NCBI RefSeq assembly: GCF_014333425.1
Contig: NZ_JACRYT010000026.1
Span: 1-49,065 of the forward strand
Direction: 5' to 3'
Source of the DNA: Zhenpiania hominis
Lineage (GTDB): Bacteria > Bacillota > Clostridia > Peptostreptococcales > Anaerovoracaceae
DNA length: 49,065 bases
This document shows, one piece after another, positions 15,432 through 24,229 of this stretch. The notes under the pieces were generated by a model that worked only from the letters and a program-made list of their open reading frames with translations, had not been told where the DNA came from and did no database searches. How positions within the stretch are numbered: position 1 is the stretch's first letter; every line of letters starts with the position of its first letter. Made by a program: the position numbers and the translations under genes.

Positions 15432-16354
15432 GGATTTACAAAAACATTTTAGAGCTGGTCGGGCATACCCCGCTGCTGGAGCTCTCACGGTTCAGTAAAG
15501 AATACGGGCTGAAAACGCCTCTGCTGGCAAAGCTGGAAGCCTTTAATCCGGCGGGAAGCGTCAAAGACCGCATCGCGAAAAATATGATTTTACAGGCAGA
15601 AAAAGAAGGGTATCTGAAAAAGGGCTCGGTCATTATCGAGCCTACCAGCGGAAACACCGGGATCGGACTCGCCTGCGCGGCGGCGGCCAGAGGTTACCGG
15701 ATTATCCTGACTATGCCGGAGACCATGAGCGTGGAGCGCAGAAAGCTTCTGGCCGCTTACGGCGCGGAACTGGTTCTGACAGATGGAAGCAGGGGGATGA
15801 AGGGCGCCATCGAAAAAGCCGCGGAGCTGGCGGAAAGCACCAAAAACGCCTTTGTTCCGAGCCAGTTTACCAACGCTTATAACCCGGCTGCCCACGAAGA
15901 ATCGACCGGACCTGAAATCTGGGAGGATACCGAAGGCCGGGTGGATCTTTTCGTCGCGGGCGTAGGCACCGGTGGAACGATCACCGGAACCGGCCGTTAT
16001 CTGAAAGCGCAGAATCCGGACATCCGGATTGTGGCAGTAGAACCCTCGGATTCCCCGGTTCTCTCCGGCGGAACTCCCGGTCCCCATAAGATTCAGGGAA
16101 TCGGAGCGGGATTTGTGCCGGATGTGCTGGACGAGAAAATCTATGACGAAGTGATGCCGGTATCTCTGAGCGACGCCTTTTCCGCCGCCCGCGCCCTGGC
16201 TCATACGGAAGGGTTCCTTGCCGGCATTTCTTCCGGAGCCGCGCTTCACGCCGCCGCCCAGCTGGGAAAACGGAAAGAAAATAAAGAAAAACAGATCGTC
16301 GTTCTGTTGCCGGATACCGGCGAACGCTATCTGTCGACGGATCTGTTTAAATAA
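15428..16354 (+). CDS. cysK: cysteine synthase (O-acetylserine sulfhydrylase)
   Basis: A 308-residue fold-type II PLP enzyme that makes cysteine from O-acetylserine and sulfide. Motifs: PLP lysine in NPAGSVKDRIA, substrate loop EPTSGNTGIG, and the phosphate loop VAGVGTGGTITG. The length is standard. It starts within the metY stop (ATGA). In Bacillus, CysK binds CymR to sense cysteine supply, so the Rrf2-metY-cysK order may form such a circuit. Its stop overlaps the convergent GDPD gene by 8 bases and no clear terminator separates them. Confidence 0.94.
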   Translation: MRIYKNILELVGHTPLLELSRFSKEYGLKTPLLAKLEAFNPAGSVKDRIAKNMILQAEKEGYLKKGSVIIEPTSGNTGIGLACAAAARGYRIILTMPETMSVERRKLLAAYGAELVLTDGSRGMKGAIEKAAELAESTKNAFVPSQFTNAYNPAAHEESTGPEIWEDTEGRVDLFVAGVGTGGTITGTGRYLKAQNPDIRIVAVEPSDSPVLSGGTPGPHKIQGIGAGFVPDVLDEKIYDEVMPVSLSDAFSAARALAHTEGFLAGISSGAALHAAAQLGKRKENKEKQIVVLLPDTGERYLSTDLFK

Positions 16355-17081
16355 AGAGTTTCCGGTTGGAGATTAGAATATCTGCCTTTCCGGTTTTTAT
16401 AAGATGCGCGGCCTGCACTCTGAAGTTTACCGTCCATACCGCGGTTTTCAGAGCGCAGGCTTTTATTTCGGGAAGGAGCGCGGCCAGCGTATACTTGATG
16501 CTGAGGCCATGAATTCCTTCTTTTTTATATTCCTCCAGACGCTGACGTTTTAACATTTCACGTTTTTTCGCGAGAAGAAACAGTTCGGTTCCCTGCTTTG
16601 TATACGGTCGTACTTTCCGCAGATTTTCCCGTCCAAAGCTCTGGAGAATAATCTGCCTGTCGGAAAGCCTGTCATAGATGGTTTTCATCAGCACTTCCGC
16701 CCCGTTTTCTGTTAACCTTGAGTTTCCCTTGATCTCAATGATCGGAACCGCGCGGCTTGGCGCCAGCGTTTCCAGATATTCCTCCAGGGAGGGGATTTTC
16801 AGGGTGCCTCCATAGCTTTGGATGTTGTTTCCGCTGATGACCGGAAAACTGCTGACATTCTCTTTTGTAAGCTCTGTGGTTTTTACATCCGCGCCGCACA
16901 TCCGCTTTAGCGTTTCATCATGAAAAACGAAAAATTCCGGTCCCCTTTTCCCCTTTCCTTCCCAGATATCGCATTCCACCGCGCCAAATCCGGCTTTCAC
17001 AGCTTCTTCAAAAGCCGGAATCGTATTTTCCGGCGCCCGGCTGCTGTATCCCCGATGGGCCGCGTAGAGCGGAATCTTCAT
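16347..17081 (-). CDS. glycerophosphodiester phosphodiesterase
   Basis: A 244-residue GDPD-family enzyme that splits glycerophosphodiesters into glycerol 3-phosphate and an alcohol. The metal and catalytic motifs are AHRGYSSRAPENT, the ECDIW acid pair and FHDETLKRM. No signal peptide is seen, so it is probably cytoplasmic. It is 27 bp downstream of the endonuclease IV gene and likely shares its transcript. The alcohol it releases could include ethanolamine from phospholipids, but nothing here ties it to the eut cluster. Confidence 0.9.
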   Translation of the reverse strand: MKIPLYAAHRGYSSRAPENTIPAFEEAVKAGFGAVECDIWEGKGKRGPEFFVFHDETLKRMCGADVKTTELTKENVSSFPVISGNNIQSYGGTLKIPSLEEYLETLAPSRAVPIIEIKGNSRLTENGAEVLMKTIYDRLSDRQIILQSFGRENLRKVRPYTKQGTELFLLAKKREMLKRQRLEEYKKEGIHGLSIKYTLAALLPEIKACALKTAVWTVNFRVQAAHLIKTGKADILISNRKLFI

Positions 17082-17108
17082 GTTTCCACGTCCTTTCTTT
17101 TCAGGCTC

Positions 17109-17954
17109 CTATCTGCCTTCCCTTTTGTCCGCTTCCTTTCGCAGCAGGGCAATCTCCGCCGCGTAGCCTTCCAATTCGTTGGGAGTTTCCAGGATAAAAG
17201 GCAGATCTTTCAGCCTGGGATGGGTGATGACATTTACAATGGTATCAAGTCCCAGGCAGCCTTCTCCGATCTTCGCGTGACGGTCTTTTTTCGCGCCTTT
17301 CGGATTCTGACTGTCGTTGATGTGCATGGCACGCAGCTTATCCAGCCCTACGATCCGATCAAATTCCTCCAGAACGCCGTCCAGATCGCCGATAATATCG
17401 TAGCCCGCGTCGCTGACGTGGCAGGTATCCATACACACGCCTAGCTTTTCTTTCCGTTCCACCCGATCGATAATTGCCGCCAATTCTTCAAAGCGTCCGC
17501 CGATTTCACTTCCCTTGCCGGCCATGGTCTCCAGCAGAACAATGGTACTCTGCTCCGGGGTCAAAATCCGGTTGAGCAAATCCGCGATCCTTTCAATTCC
17601 AACCTCCGTCCCTTGCCCCACATGGCTTCCCGGATGAAAATTATAGTAGTTTCCCGGTGTATATTCCATCCGTTCCATATCTTCACTCATGGCAATATAG
17701 GCGAAATTCCGCACCTTCTCGTCTTTGGAACAGGGGTTCAGCGTATAAGGCGCATGGGCCACCAGAGTTCCGAAGTTATGTTCGCTCAGCATTTCCCGCA
17801 GCGCCCGCGCGTCCTTCTCGTCAATGGCCTTCGCCTTCCCTCCCCGGGGATTTCTTGTAAAAAAGGCAAAGGTATTCGCTCCGATTTTCAGCGCGTCCTT
17901 TCCCATATGCGCATAGCCTTTCGCGGCCGATAAATGACATCCTATTTTCAGCAT
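17109..17954 (-). CDS. nfo: endonuclease IV (AP endonuclease)
   Basis: A 281-residue Nfo-family DNA repair enzyme that cuts 5' of abasic sites using three zinc ions. Visible motifs are HPGSHVGQG, the metal-binding [14 protein letters not shown] and [10 protein letters not shown] with DRHAKIGEG. The length is normal for the family. Good AGGAGA site before the ATG. It heads a probable two-gene unit with the GDPD gene. Confidence 0.95.
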   Translation of the reverse strand: MLKIGCHLSAAKGYAHMGKDALKIGANTFAFFTRNPRGGKAKAIDEKDARALREMLSEHNFGTLVAHAPYTLNPCSKDEKVRNFAYIAMSEDMERMEYTPGNYYNFHPGSHVGQGTEVGIERIADLLNRILTPEQSTIVLLETMAGKGSEIGGRFEELAAIIDRVERKEKLGVCMDTCHVSDAGYDIIGDLDGVLEEFDRIVGLDKLRAMHINDSQNPKGAKKDRHAKIGEGCLGLDTIVNVITHPRLKDLPFILETPNELEGYAAEIALLRKEADKREGR

Positions 17955-18148
17955 ATTCCTTCTCCTCTTGTATCATTCCTTTTTTAATCATACCACAGAT
18001 CGAGTGGATTTAACATCCTCGGCACCGGAGGACAGGAGATTTTCGAGCGCTGTTTTCACCAGTTCACTATCTACGCAAAGGCTCCCTTTCTTTTTTGAGG
18101 AAAATGTTTTATACTTAGGTTAAGAATGACAAAAAGGGGATTTGGATC

Positions 18149-19180
18149 ATGCAGCATGAAATTTTCAGAAGACACGATTTACTGCGGCCCAACGGGACAC
18201 TCTGGGAGGCGGGATACGCCACAAGTCCGGTGCTTGCTTACGACCGCTCGAAGATCCGGGCGGGAAAGCTTCAGATTAAGGAGTGGGATTCCTATCTGAT
18301 TCTAAGTCCGGACTTCGCGCTGGAGCTGACCGTCGGAGATAATTCCTACATGGGCTTTGATCGCGTCGCTTTCATGGATTTTAAAAAGACGCGGGCGCAC
18401 ACAAAAAGTTCGGTGCGTTTTTTCCCTATGGGGAGCACAAAGATGCCTTCCTCCACGGAGGGCGGAGATACAGAAAGTTTTCGCAGGAATCATTTTCTCT
18501 GTTTTCGTAAGGAGCCGGAGCGCCGATATCTTCGTTTTCGCATGGAACGCTTTTGCAGCGGACAGCCTGTAGAAGGAGAATTGTCTCTGACAGAACCGGA
18601 AGGGGACTCCATGGTTCTTGCTGTTCCCTTTGACGAAGCTCCCTTCGGTTTTTACTATAACCAGAAAATCTGCGGAATGCCGGCAGAGGGAGAAGTGACT
18701 TTCCAGGATCAGACTTACCGCTTTGAGCCATCCACTTCTTTCGCGATTCTCAACTGGGGACGGGGCGTATGGCCCCGCTGCAGCAGCTGGTACTGGGCAG
18801 GAACCTTCGGCGTTCTTGATGAGATTCCCTTTGCCTTTAATATCGGCTATGGATACGGAAACGATGCCGAGGCCACGGAAAATATGCTTTTTTACAACCG
18901 GAAGGCTCACAAGCTTTCTCATGTAACCTTTAATATCCCCACTTCAAACGGCCGGGACAATTATATGGAACCCTGGTTTTTCACCAGTGACGATGAGCGT
19001 TTTAAAATGATCTTTCATCCGATTCTGGATTGCGGTTCCAAGACCGGATTTGCCTTCCGAAAGTCCAGAAGGCACCAGGTTTTCGGGCATTTTACCGGAA
19101 GAGTGACTTTGGACGACGGAACGGTTCTCAATATCAAAAACTTCCTCGGAGTTGCCGAGAAAGTTTTCAATAAATGGTAG
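18149..19180 (+). CDS. DUF2804 domain-containing protein
   Basis: A 343-residue protein of the DUF2804 family, found across bacteria and some fungi with no assigned activity. Family traits are LLRPNGTLWEAGYA near the start, NWGRGVWPRCSSWYWA in the middle and DCGSKTGFAFRKSRRHQVFG near the end. Secondary structure looks beta-rich and there are no membrane segments. It is transcribed alone, behind AAAAGGGG, and ends three bases before the convergent ribH gene. Confidence 0.85.
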   Translation: MQHEIFRRHDLLRPNGTLWEAGYATSPVLAYDRSKIRAGKLQIKEWDSYLILSPDFALELTVGDNSYMGFDRVAFMDFKKTRAHTKSSVRFFPMGSTKMPSSTEGGDTESFRRNHFLCFRKEPERRYLRFRMERFCSGQPVEGELSLTEPEGDSMVLAVPFDEAPFGFYYNQKICGMPAEGEVTFQDQTYRFEPSTSFAILNWGRGVWPRCSSWYWAGTFGVLDEIPFAFNIGYGYGNDAEATENMLFYNRKAHKLSHVTFNIPTSNGRDNYMEPWFFTSDDERFKMIFHPILDCGSKTGFAFRKSRRHQVFGHFTGRVTLDDGTVLNIKNFLGVAEKVFNKW

Positions 19181-19183
19181 GGA

Positions 19184-19645
19184 TTAAATTTCTTTCAGCA
19201 GGTTGACCATTTCAATGGCCGAAGCCGCCGCTTCACTGCCCTTGTTGCCGGCTTTTGTTCCCGCCCGCTCGATGGCCTGCTCGATGGAGTCTACGGTCAG
19301 CACGCCGAAGATCACCGGAATTTCACTGTCCAATCCGACGGCGGCAATGCCTTTGGACACTTCCGCGCTGACATATTCAAAGTGGGCGGTGGCTCCCCGG
19401 ATCACCGCTCCCAGACAGATGACCGCGTCATACTTTCCGCTCTTTGCCATTTTCTTCGCGGTCAGGGGAATTTCAAAAGCTCCCGGAACCCACGCCACGC
19501 TGACGTCCGCTTCATCCGCTCCATGGCGCCTCAGAGTATCCAGCGCTCCCGACAGCAGCTTGCTTCCGATAAATTCATTGAACCGGCCTACGACAATTCC
19601 CACTTTTATCCCTTTGGCGATTAAATTTCCTTCTAATACTTTCAT
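19184..19645 (-). CDS. ribH: 6,7-dimethyl-8-ribityllumazine synthase
   Basis: A 153-residue lumazine synthase, the penultimate enzyme of riboflavin synthesis. Motifs: VGRFNEFI for the pyrimidine site, WVPGAFEIP, the [13 protein letters not shown] loop with the catalytic histidine, and [11 protein letters not shown]. It is the last gene of the rib operon, 18 bp after ribBA. Confidence 0.96.
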   Translation of the reverse strand: MKVLEGNLIAKGIKVGIVVGRFNEFIGSKLLSGALDTLRRHGADEADVSVAWVPGAFEIPLTAKKMAKSGKYDAVICLGAVIRGATAHFEYVSAEVSKGIAAVGLDSEIPVIFGVLTVDSIEQAIERAGTKAGNKGSEAAASAIEMVNLLKEI

Positions 19646-19663
19646 TTTTCTCCTCCTTAATTG

Positions 19664-20866
19664 TTAACATGAGTGGAGCACATGGCCCATTTTTTCTTTC
19701 TTGGTGTGCATATAAAATTTGCTCTCCGGCTTGACTTTGGTTTCAATCGGAACCCGCTCCACCACGTCGATTCCGTAGCTTTCCAGCCCGTGAATTTTGT
19801 CCGGATTGTTTGTCATGACCCGCAGCTTTGTAGCTCCCAGGTCTTCCAGGATCTGCGCGCCTACCGTGTAGTCCCGCAGATCCGGCGCGAAGCCCAGAGC
19901 CAGATTGGCTTCCACTGTGTCCATGCCCTGATCCTGCAGAGCATAGGCTTTCAGCTTATTGATCAGTCCGATGCCCCGGCCTTCCTGCCTCAGATAAACC
20001 AGCACGCCCCGACCTTCTTTGGCAATCATCCGCATGGCCGCGTCGTACTGATCGCCGCAGTCGCATTTGGCGCTTCCCAGAGCGTCTCCGGTCAGACATT
20101 CGGAATGAACTCTTGTCAGAACCGGCTCTCCATCCGCCACATCTCCCATTGTCATGGCCACATGGTGCTCCCCGTTGAGCTTATTGATGTAGCCGTAAAT
20201 CCGGAATTTTCCGTATTTAGTCGGAAAATTGGCTTCCACGACCCGTTCCATGATCTTGTCGTGGCGTTTCCGGTAAGCGATCAGGTCTTTAATGGTAATG
20301 AAGGTCAGTCCGTGCTCCCTGGCCAGTTCCATCAGTTCGGTTTTTCGCATCATGGTTCCATCTTCCCGCATGATTTCACAGCACAATCCACATTCCTTCA
20401 ATCCCGCGAGGCGCATCAGATCCACAGTCGCTTCTGTGTGCCCGTCCCGTTCCAGGACGCCTTTTGCCTTTGCCTCCAGGGGAAACATGTGGCCCGGGCG
20501 CCGAAAATCACAGGGCTGCGCGTCGTCGTCCACACATTTCATAGCTGTAAAGGATCGTTCGTGAGCGGAAATTCCGGTCGTCGTATCCACATGGTCGATG
20601 GATACGGTAAAGGCAGTGGCGTGGTTGTCTGTATTGTTGGCAACCATCTGGGAAAGCCCCAGCTTCTGGGTCATCTGGCTGCTCATCGGCATACAGATCA
20701 GCCCTTTTCCGTAGCAGGCCATAAAGTTTACATTTTTCGGCGTGGCAAATTCCGCCGCGCAGATAAAGTCTCCTTCGTTTTCTCGATCCGGGTCATCGGT
20801 GCATACGATAATTTTTCCATCTCTCAAGTCTTCCAGGGCCTGCTCAATCGTCGCGAATTCACTCAT
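19664..20866 (-). CDS. ribBA: bifunctional 3,4-dihydroxy-2-butanone-4-phosphate synthase / GTP cyclohydrolase II
   Basis: A 400-residue fusion that makes both riboflavin precursors. The N-terminal half is RibB ([11 protein letters not shown] acid cluster, [24 protein letters not shown]). The C-terminal half is RibA with the zinc motif [19 protein letters not shown], the catalytic [11 protein letters not shown] and TNNPDKI. It lies 25 bp after ribE. A long open frame on the opposite strand is a shadow of this gene. Confidence 0.96.
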   Translation of the reverse strand: MSEFATIEQALEDLRDGKIIVCTDDPDRENEGDFICAAEFATPKNVNFMACYGKGLICMPMSSQMTQKLGLSQMVANNTDNHATAFTVSIDHVDTTTGISAHERSFTAMKCVDDDAQPCDFRRPGHMFPLEAKAKGVLERDGHTEATVDLMRLAGLKECGLCCEIMREDGTMMRKTELMELAREHGLTFITIKDLIAYRKRHDKIMERVVEANFPTKYGKFRIYGYINKLNGEHHVAMTMGDVADGEPVLTRVHSECLTGDALGSAKCDCGDQYDAAMRMIAKEGRGVLVYLRQEGRGIGLINKLKAYALQDQGMDTVEANLALGFAPDLRDYTVGAQILEDLGATKLRVMTNNPDKIHGLESYGIDVVERVPIETKVKPESKFYMHTKKEKMGHVLHSC

Positions 20867-20891
20867 TTGTTATTCCTCCTCTGTATTCTGT

Positions 20892-21527
20892 CTAAAATCC
20901 GTTTTCTCTTAAAAATTCCAGGTCAATGCCGCTTCTTTTCTTCTCCGGCTCCTGCGGGAGCATCAGCCGTTCCACATATTTGGCGATGATGTCCGTTTCC
21001 AGATTGACCATGTCGCCTGTCCGCCTGGCAAGCAGCGTGGTTTCTTCCCCTGTATGAGGGATAATCGAAACCCGGAACCCGTTTTCCCTTACCTCCGCCA
21101 CAGTCAGGCTGATTCCGTCGATGGCGATGGAACCCTTTTCCGCAATGTACCGGAACAAGGCGGCGCCGCAGGAAATGGTCACCCAGATGGCGTTGCCCTC
21201 TCTCTGCATGTTTTCTACCGTTCCGGTGCCGTCGATGTGGCCGCTGACAATATGGCCTCCAAAGCGTCCGTTCGCTGCCATGGCCCGTTCCAGATTCACC
21301 CGGCTGCCTTTTTTCAATGTTCCCAGGCTGCTTCTCCGCAGGGTCTCCGCCATGACATCAGCCCGGAACCAGTTTTTTTGAAATTCAGTAACCGTAAGAC
21401 AGACGCCGTTCACCGCGATGCTGTCTCCCAGATGGACATCTTCCAGGACTTTATCCGCCTGAATCACCAGGTTACCTCCGTTCTGTTCTTTGAGAACTCC
21501 CATCTCTTCTATAATTCCTGTGAACAT
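20892..21527 (-). CDS. ribE: riboflavin synthase, alpha chain
   Basis: A 211-residue riboflavin synthase, which dismutates two lumazines to riboflavin. It has the two lumazine-binding repeats: MFTGIIEEMG with GDSIAVNGVCLTV in the first, and MQREGNAIWV with GSIAIDGISLTVAEV in the second, plus FGGHIVSGHIDGTG between them. Its start overlaps the end of ribD by 19 bases, so the two are translationally coupled. Confidence 0.96.
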   Translation of the reverse strand: MFTGIIEEMGVLKEQNGGNLVIQADKVLEDVHLGDSIAVNGVCLTVTEFQKNWFRADVMAETLRRSSLGTLKKGSRVNLERAMAANGRFGGHIVSGHIDGTGTVENMQREGNAIWVTISCGAALFRYIAEKGSIAIDGISLTVAEVRENGFRVSIIPHTGEETTLLARRTGDMVNLETDIIAKYVERLMLPQEPEKKRSGIDLEFLRENGF

Positions 21528-22615
21528 TCCTCTCTCCTTTCCGGCTTTCCCTGGATCATCAGATCCTCGCCGATTTTCTGTATCTCAAGATGTTCGACCC
21601 GGATCGCCTGGCTCATTTTTTCAAAGCCCTTTCCTTCCACCGGGGTTTTGGCTTCTCTGCCGCCTACGATCTTAGGGGCGATAAAGCTTACGATCCGATC
21701 CACGATTCCCTGCCGCAGAGCCGCTTCATTCAAGGCGCCTCCCCCTTCCAGGAGAATGCTGTCGATTTCCCTCTCGCCCAGCTTTTTCATTAAATCCGCC
21801 AGGTCAATGCCATCTCCCGCTTTTTCCGTTATCAGGACCCGGCTTCCCAATTCTTTACGTTTCCATGGATCGCAGTCTTCGGCAGCCGCGATGATGCAGT
21901 TGTCATCCTTCAGCACCTTGGCGTCCAGCGGGATGCGCAGATGAGTATCCGCGATAATCCTCACCGGGTCCCGTCCGCCTTCCAGCCGGCAGGTGAGCCG
22001 CGGATCGTCGGCAAGGACGGTTCCGATTCCCACCATAATTCCGGTCAGCCGATTCCGCATTTCCTGTACCGCCCGGCGGGATTCCTCTCCGGTCACCCAT
22101 TTGGAATCGCCTGTACAGGCGGCGATTTTTCCGTCCAGCGTCATGGCGGTCTTCATTACGACAAACGGCGTTTTCGTTGTGATGTATTTTAAAAAAATCT
22201 CGTTGATTCTGCGGCATTCCTCTTCCAGAATCCCGCTTTCCACGTGAATTCCCGCGGCTTTCATCATCCGGACGCCTCTTCCCGCCACCTTGGGATTCGG
22301 GTCCAGAATACCGATATGCACTCTCTTGATTCCGTGCCCGATAATCGCCTTAGCACAAGGGGGCGTTCTGCCGTAATGGGAGCACGGCTCCAGCGTCACA
22401 TACATATCCGCGCCGCGAACATCTTCTCCCCGCCGGGCAGCGTCTTCAAAGGCGTTGATCTCCGCGTGGTTTTCCCCGCATTTTTTATGCCACCCTTCAC
22501 CGATGACCGCGCCGTCTCTGACGATTACCGCCCCGACTACCGGGTTGGGCGAGGTTCTGCCCCTTCCGCGCTCCGCCAGCTCAAGAGTCCGCTTCATATA
22601 TTCTTCTGCTGTCAT
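21509..22615 (-). CDS. ribD: bifunctional diaminohydroxyphosphoribosylaminopyrimidine deaminase / 5-amino-6-(5-phosphoribosylamino)uracil reductase
   Basis: A 368-residue fusion. The N-terminal zinc deaminase has HAEINAFEDA and PCSHYGRTPPC; the C-terminal reductase has MKTAMTLDGKIA and LLEGGGALNEA. I start it at the ATG at 2613-2615 of the 22 kb region (22613-22615), where MTAEEYMKRTLELAERG begins and a GGGGAGGGAG site precedes it; the longer open frame upstream would run into terminator sequence. It is the first gene after the FMN riboswitch and two terminators. Confidence 0.95.
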   Translation of the reverse strand: MTAEEYMKRTLELAERGRGRTSPNPVVGAVIVRDGAVIGEGWHKKCGENHAEINAFEDAARRGEDVRGADMYVTLEPCSHYGRTPPCAKAIIGHGIKRVHIGILDPNPKVAGRGVRMMKAAGIHVESGILEEECRRINEIFLKYITTKTPFVVMKTAMTLDGKIAACTGDSKWVTGEESRRAVQEMRNRLTGIMVGIGTVLADDPRLTCRLEGGRDPVRIIADTHLRIPLDAKVLKDDNCIIAAAEDCDPWKRKELGSRVLITEKAGDGIDLADLMKKLGEREIDSILLEGGGALNEAALRQGIVDRIVSFIAPKIVGGREAKTPVEGKGFEKMSQAIRVEHLEIQKIGEDLMIQGKPERREECSQEL

Positions 22616-22631
22616 ATCTTCTCCCTCCCCG

Positions 22632-22666
22632 CAAAAAGAAAAACTCCGACACAAACTTCGGAGTTT
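22632..22666 (-). terminator. second terminator in the rib leader, abutting the ribD ribosome binding site
   Basis: AAACTCCGA (22641-22649) pairs with TCGGAGTTT (22658-22666). On the minus strand the stem is followed by TTTTTCTTTTT. It ends only a few bases before the ribD Shine-Dalgarno sequence. Confidence 0.75.
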
Positions 22667-22690
22667 CAGCTAAAATACCGCTCTGAAATG

Positions 22691-22717
22691 AAAAACCCTG
22701 AGAAAAATTCTCAGGGT
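22691..22717 (-). terminator. attenuator terminator of the FMN riboswitch
   Basis: Ten-base stem ACCCTGAGAA / TTCTCAGGGT with a 3-nt loop, followed by five U on the minus strand. It lies 23 bases after the end of the RFN aptamer, the expected place for the expression platform. Confidence 0.85.
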
Positions 22718-22739
22718 AAATTTAACAAATCAAAAAGCT

Positions 22740-22856
22740 GCTTGACATCTTCTCTCATCCAGACTTTACTGTCGGCACCGGAATCTCACCGGTTCCTGCG
22801 CAAACGCGCTCGCGGGCTTTACCGCCGGTATGGAATTTCACCAAACCCCGAAGACC
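22740..22856 (-). promoter_or_regulatory. FMN riboswitch (RFN element)
   Basis: The minus strand carries the RFN aptamer: it opens with TCTTCGGGG, continues with TGAAATTCCATACCGGCGG and AAAGCCCGCGAGC, then ACCGGTGAGATTCCGGTGCC, and closes with GACAGTAAAGTCTGGATG and GAGAAGATG. FMN binding would favour the downstream terminators and shut off ribD-ribE-ribBA-ribH. Confidence 0.95.
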
Positions 22857-22876
22857 TGTTATTCAGTTCACAATCT

Positions 22877-22904
22877 ATTATACGCTACTTTTGGGGATTG
22901 TCAA
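22877..22904 (-). promoter_or_regulatory. promoter of the rib operon
   Basis: Minus strand: TTGACA (22899-22904), 16-bp spacer, TATAAT (22877-22882). Start of transcription would fall near 22870, just before the RFN element. From here to 23120 no gene is visible on either strand. Confidence 0.85.
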
Positions 22905-23120
22905 TAGCTTACACTTACGTTTTTGCTGCCAGGGCGCATGTGCGGGATTTTTTTGAGGTTGTTACTGTTCGTCATGCTTTCGCCGACCGCTTTAATGGAG
23001 CGCATGTTTATATGATACAGTTATTACCCGTGAGTTTGACGCTTCAATTTTAGCTTCATAAACCAAATGCATTGAAAGAACACTGATTGCGGCGAATTTT
23101 TTGTCAAATCTTATGATGAT

Positions 23121-23166
23121 AAAAGCTTGTCATCCCTGTAATATCAAGGAATAACAAGCTTTTTAT
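23121..23166 (-). terminator. terminator at the end of the ethanolamine cluster
   Basis: AAAAGCTTGT (23121-23130) pairs with ACAAGCTTTT (23154-23163). The T/A runs on both sides could make it work in both directions. It lies 40 bp beyond the hydrolase stop codon and so closes the long eut transcript. Confidence 0.7.
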
Positions 23167-23206
23167 CTAACTTAAGTGTCAAAAATGAAATTGTCAAAGG
23201 GAAAAT

Positions 23207-24154
23207 TTATTTGCATATATTCATAATCTTATTTTCTCTAAAGTCAGCCTCTCTCGATGCACAGTCTTTATCATGATCCGGAATCGTTTTATAAACAGGC
23301 GCATCTGCCCAGTTATTCGCATACGGCATCGGTGGATTAAAGAATTTCAATTGTCTGAGGAACTGATCCGTATAACAGGTTCCATATCGTCTCGCATCTC
23401 GTACGCGATCGATATCCAGCGTCATTGTTAAGGAAGCAGGGGTTGAGCCCGCTTCATACAGCACCATTCCATCAGGGCCACATACAACTGAATGTCCATA
23501 CGCATAGCTTCCCAAATATTCTCCTGTCATATTCATGGAGATAAAGTACGCCTGATTTTCAAGTGCCCGTACACGGGGAATTGATTTACAGATTTCATAT
23601 AGTCCTTCCGGATCGATTGCGGGTTTAATCAGTACTTCCGCTCCCATAAGCGCAAGATTTCTTGATATTTCCGGAAAACACCAGTCATGGCAGTTAAGTA
23701 CGCCGATTTTAATATCCTTTTCCTTTATATCAAACGTACAATATTCCCTTCCCGGAGTAATAATATCCTCTACAGGATAATACGGACACATCTTCCGGTA
23801 GACATCAATCAGTTCCCCCTGCGGATTAAAAATCGGAATCGAGTTATAGCGAAGCGTTTCGCCATTGGATTCTTTTACTTCCAGCATACTGCCCGGTATG
23901 AAATAGATTCCATATTGCTTTGCAATCTTTGACAGTTCTTCGGTCACTTTTCCCGGAATCGGATCGCCTCCGATTTCCGTCTCATCACCGGACCAGAAAC
24001 GGCCAATTGCCATCTCTACGCCCACGATAAGCTCCGGTTTGTTCATCTGGATCATCAGATTGTCTACATCTCTGTGAATCCTCGCCAGACAAGTCTCAAA
24101 GTCCATACTTGTTCCTGCGCTTTGAATCATTCCCACATTTAAATATCTGCTCAT
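23207..24154 (-). CDS. carbon-nitrogen hydrolase (nitrilase superfamily amidase)
   Basis: A 315-residue nitrilase-superfamily enzyme. The catalytic triad is visible: Glu47 (IVGVEMAIG), Lys121 (YRKMCPYYP) and Cys155 (GVLNCHDWCFPE). It resembles the amidase branches (formamidase or aliphatic amidase) rather than true nitrilases, but I cannot name the substrate. It is the last gene of the ethanolamine cluster, 75 bp after an unfamiliar transporter and before a terminator. The context suggests it frees an amine or ammonia from an amide that feeds the pathway, for instance an N-acyl or N-carbamoyl ethanolamine; that is inference. No signal peptide, so cytoplasmic. Confidence 0.86.
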   Translation of the reverse strand: MSRYLNVGMIQSAGTSMDFETCLARIHRDVDNLMIQMNKPELIVGVEMAIGRFWSGDETEIGGDPIPGKVTEELSKIAKQYGIYFIPGSMLEVKESNGETLRYNSIPIFNPQGELIDVYRKMCPYYPVEDIITPGREYCTFDIKEKDIKIGVLNCHDWCFPEISRNLALMGAEVLIKPAIDPEGLYEICKSIPRVRALENQAYFISMNMTGEYLGSYAYGHSVVCGPDGMVLYEAGSTPASLTMTLDIDRVRDARRYGTCYTDQFLRQLKFFNPPMPYANNWADAPVYKTIPDHDKDCASREADFRENKIMNICK

Positions 24155-24229
24155 TCTAACTTCTCCTTTCAGATCCTTTTACATCTCACAGTTACGTTAC
24201 CTATAATCAAACTTATTTCTGCCATCCCT

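Noticed and set aside
19673..20989. 438-residue open frame on the plus strand opposite ribBA
   Set aside because: It is fully antisense to a gene with clear RibB and RibA motifs, lacks any recognisable domain, and arises from codon bias.
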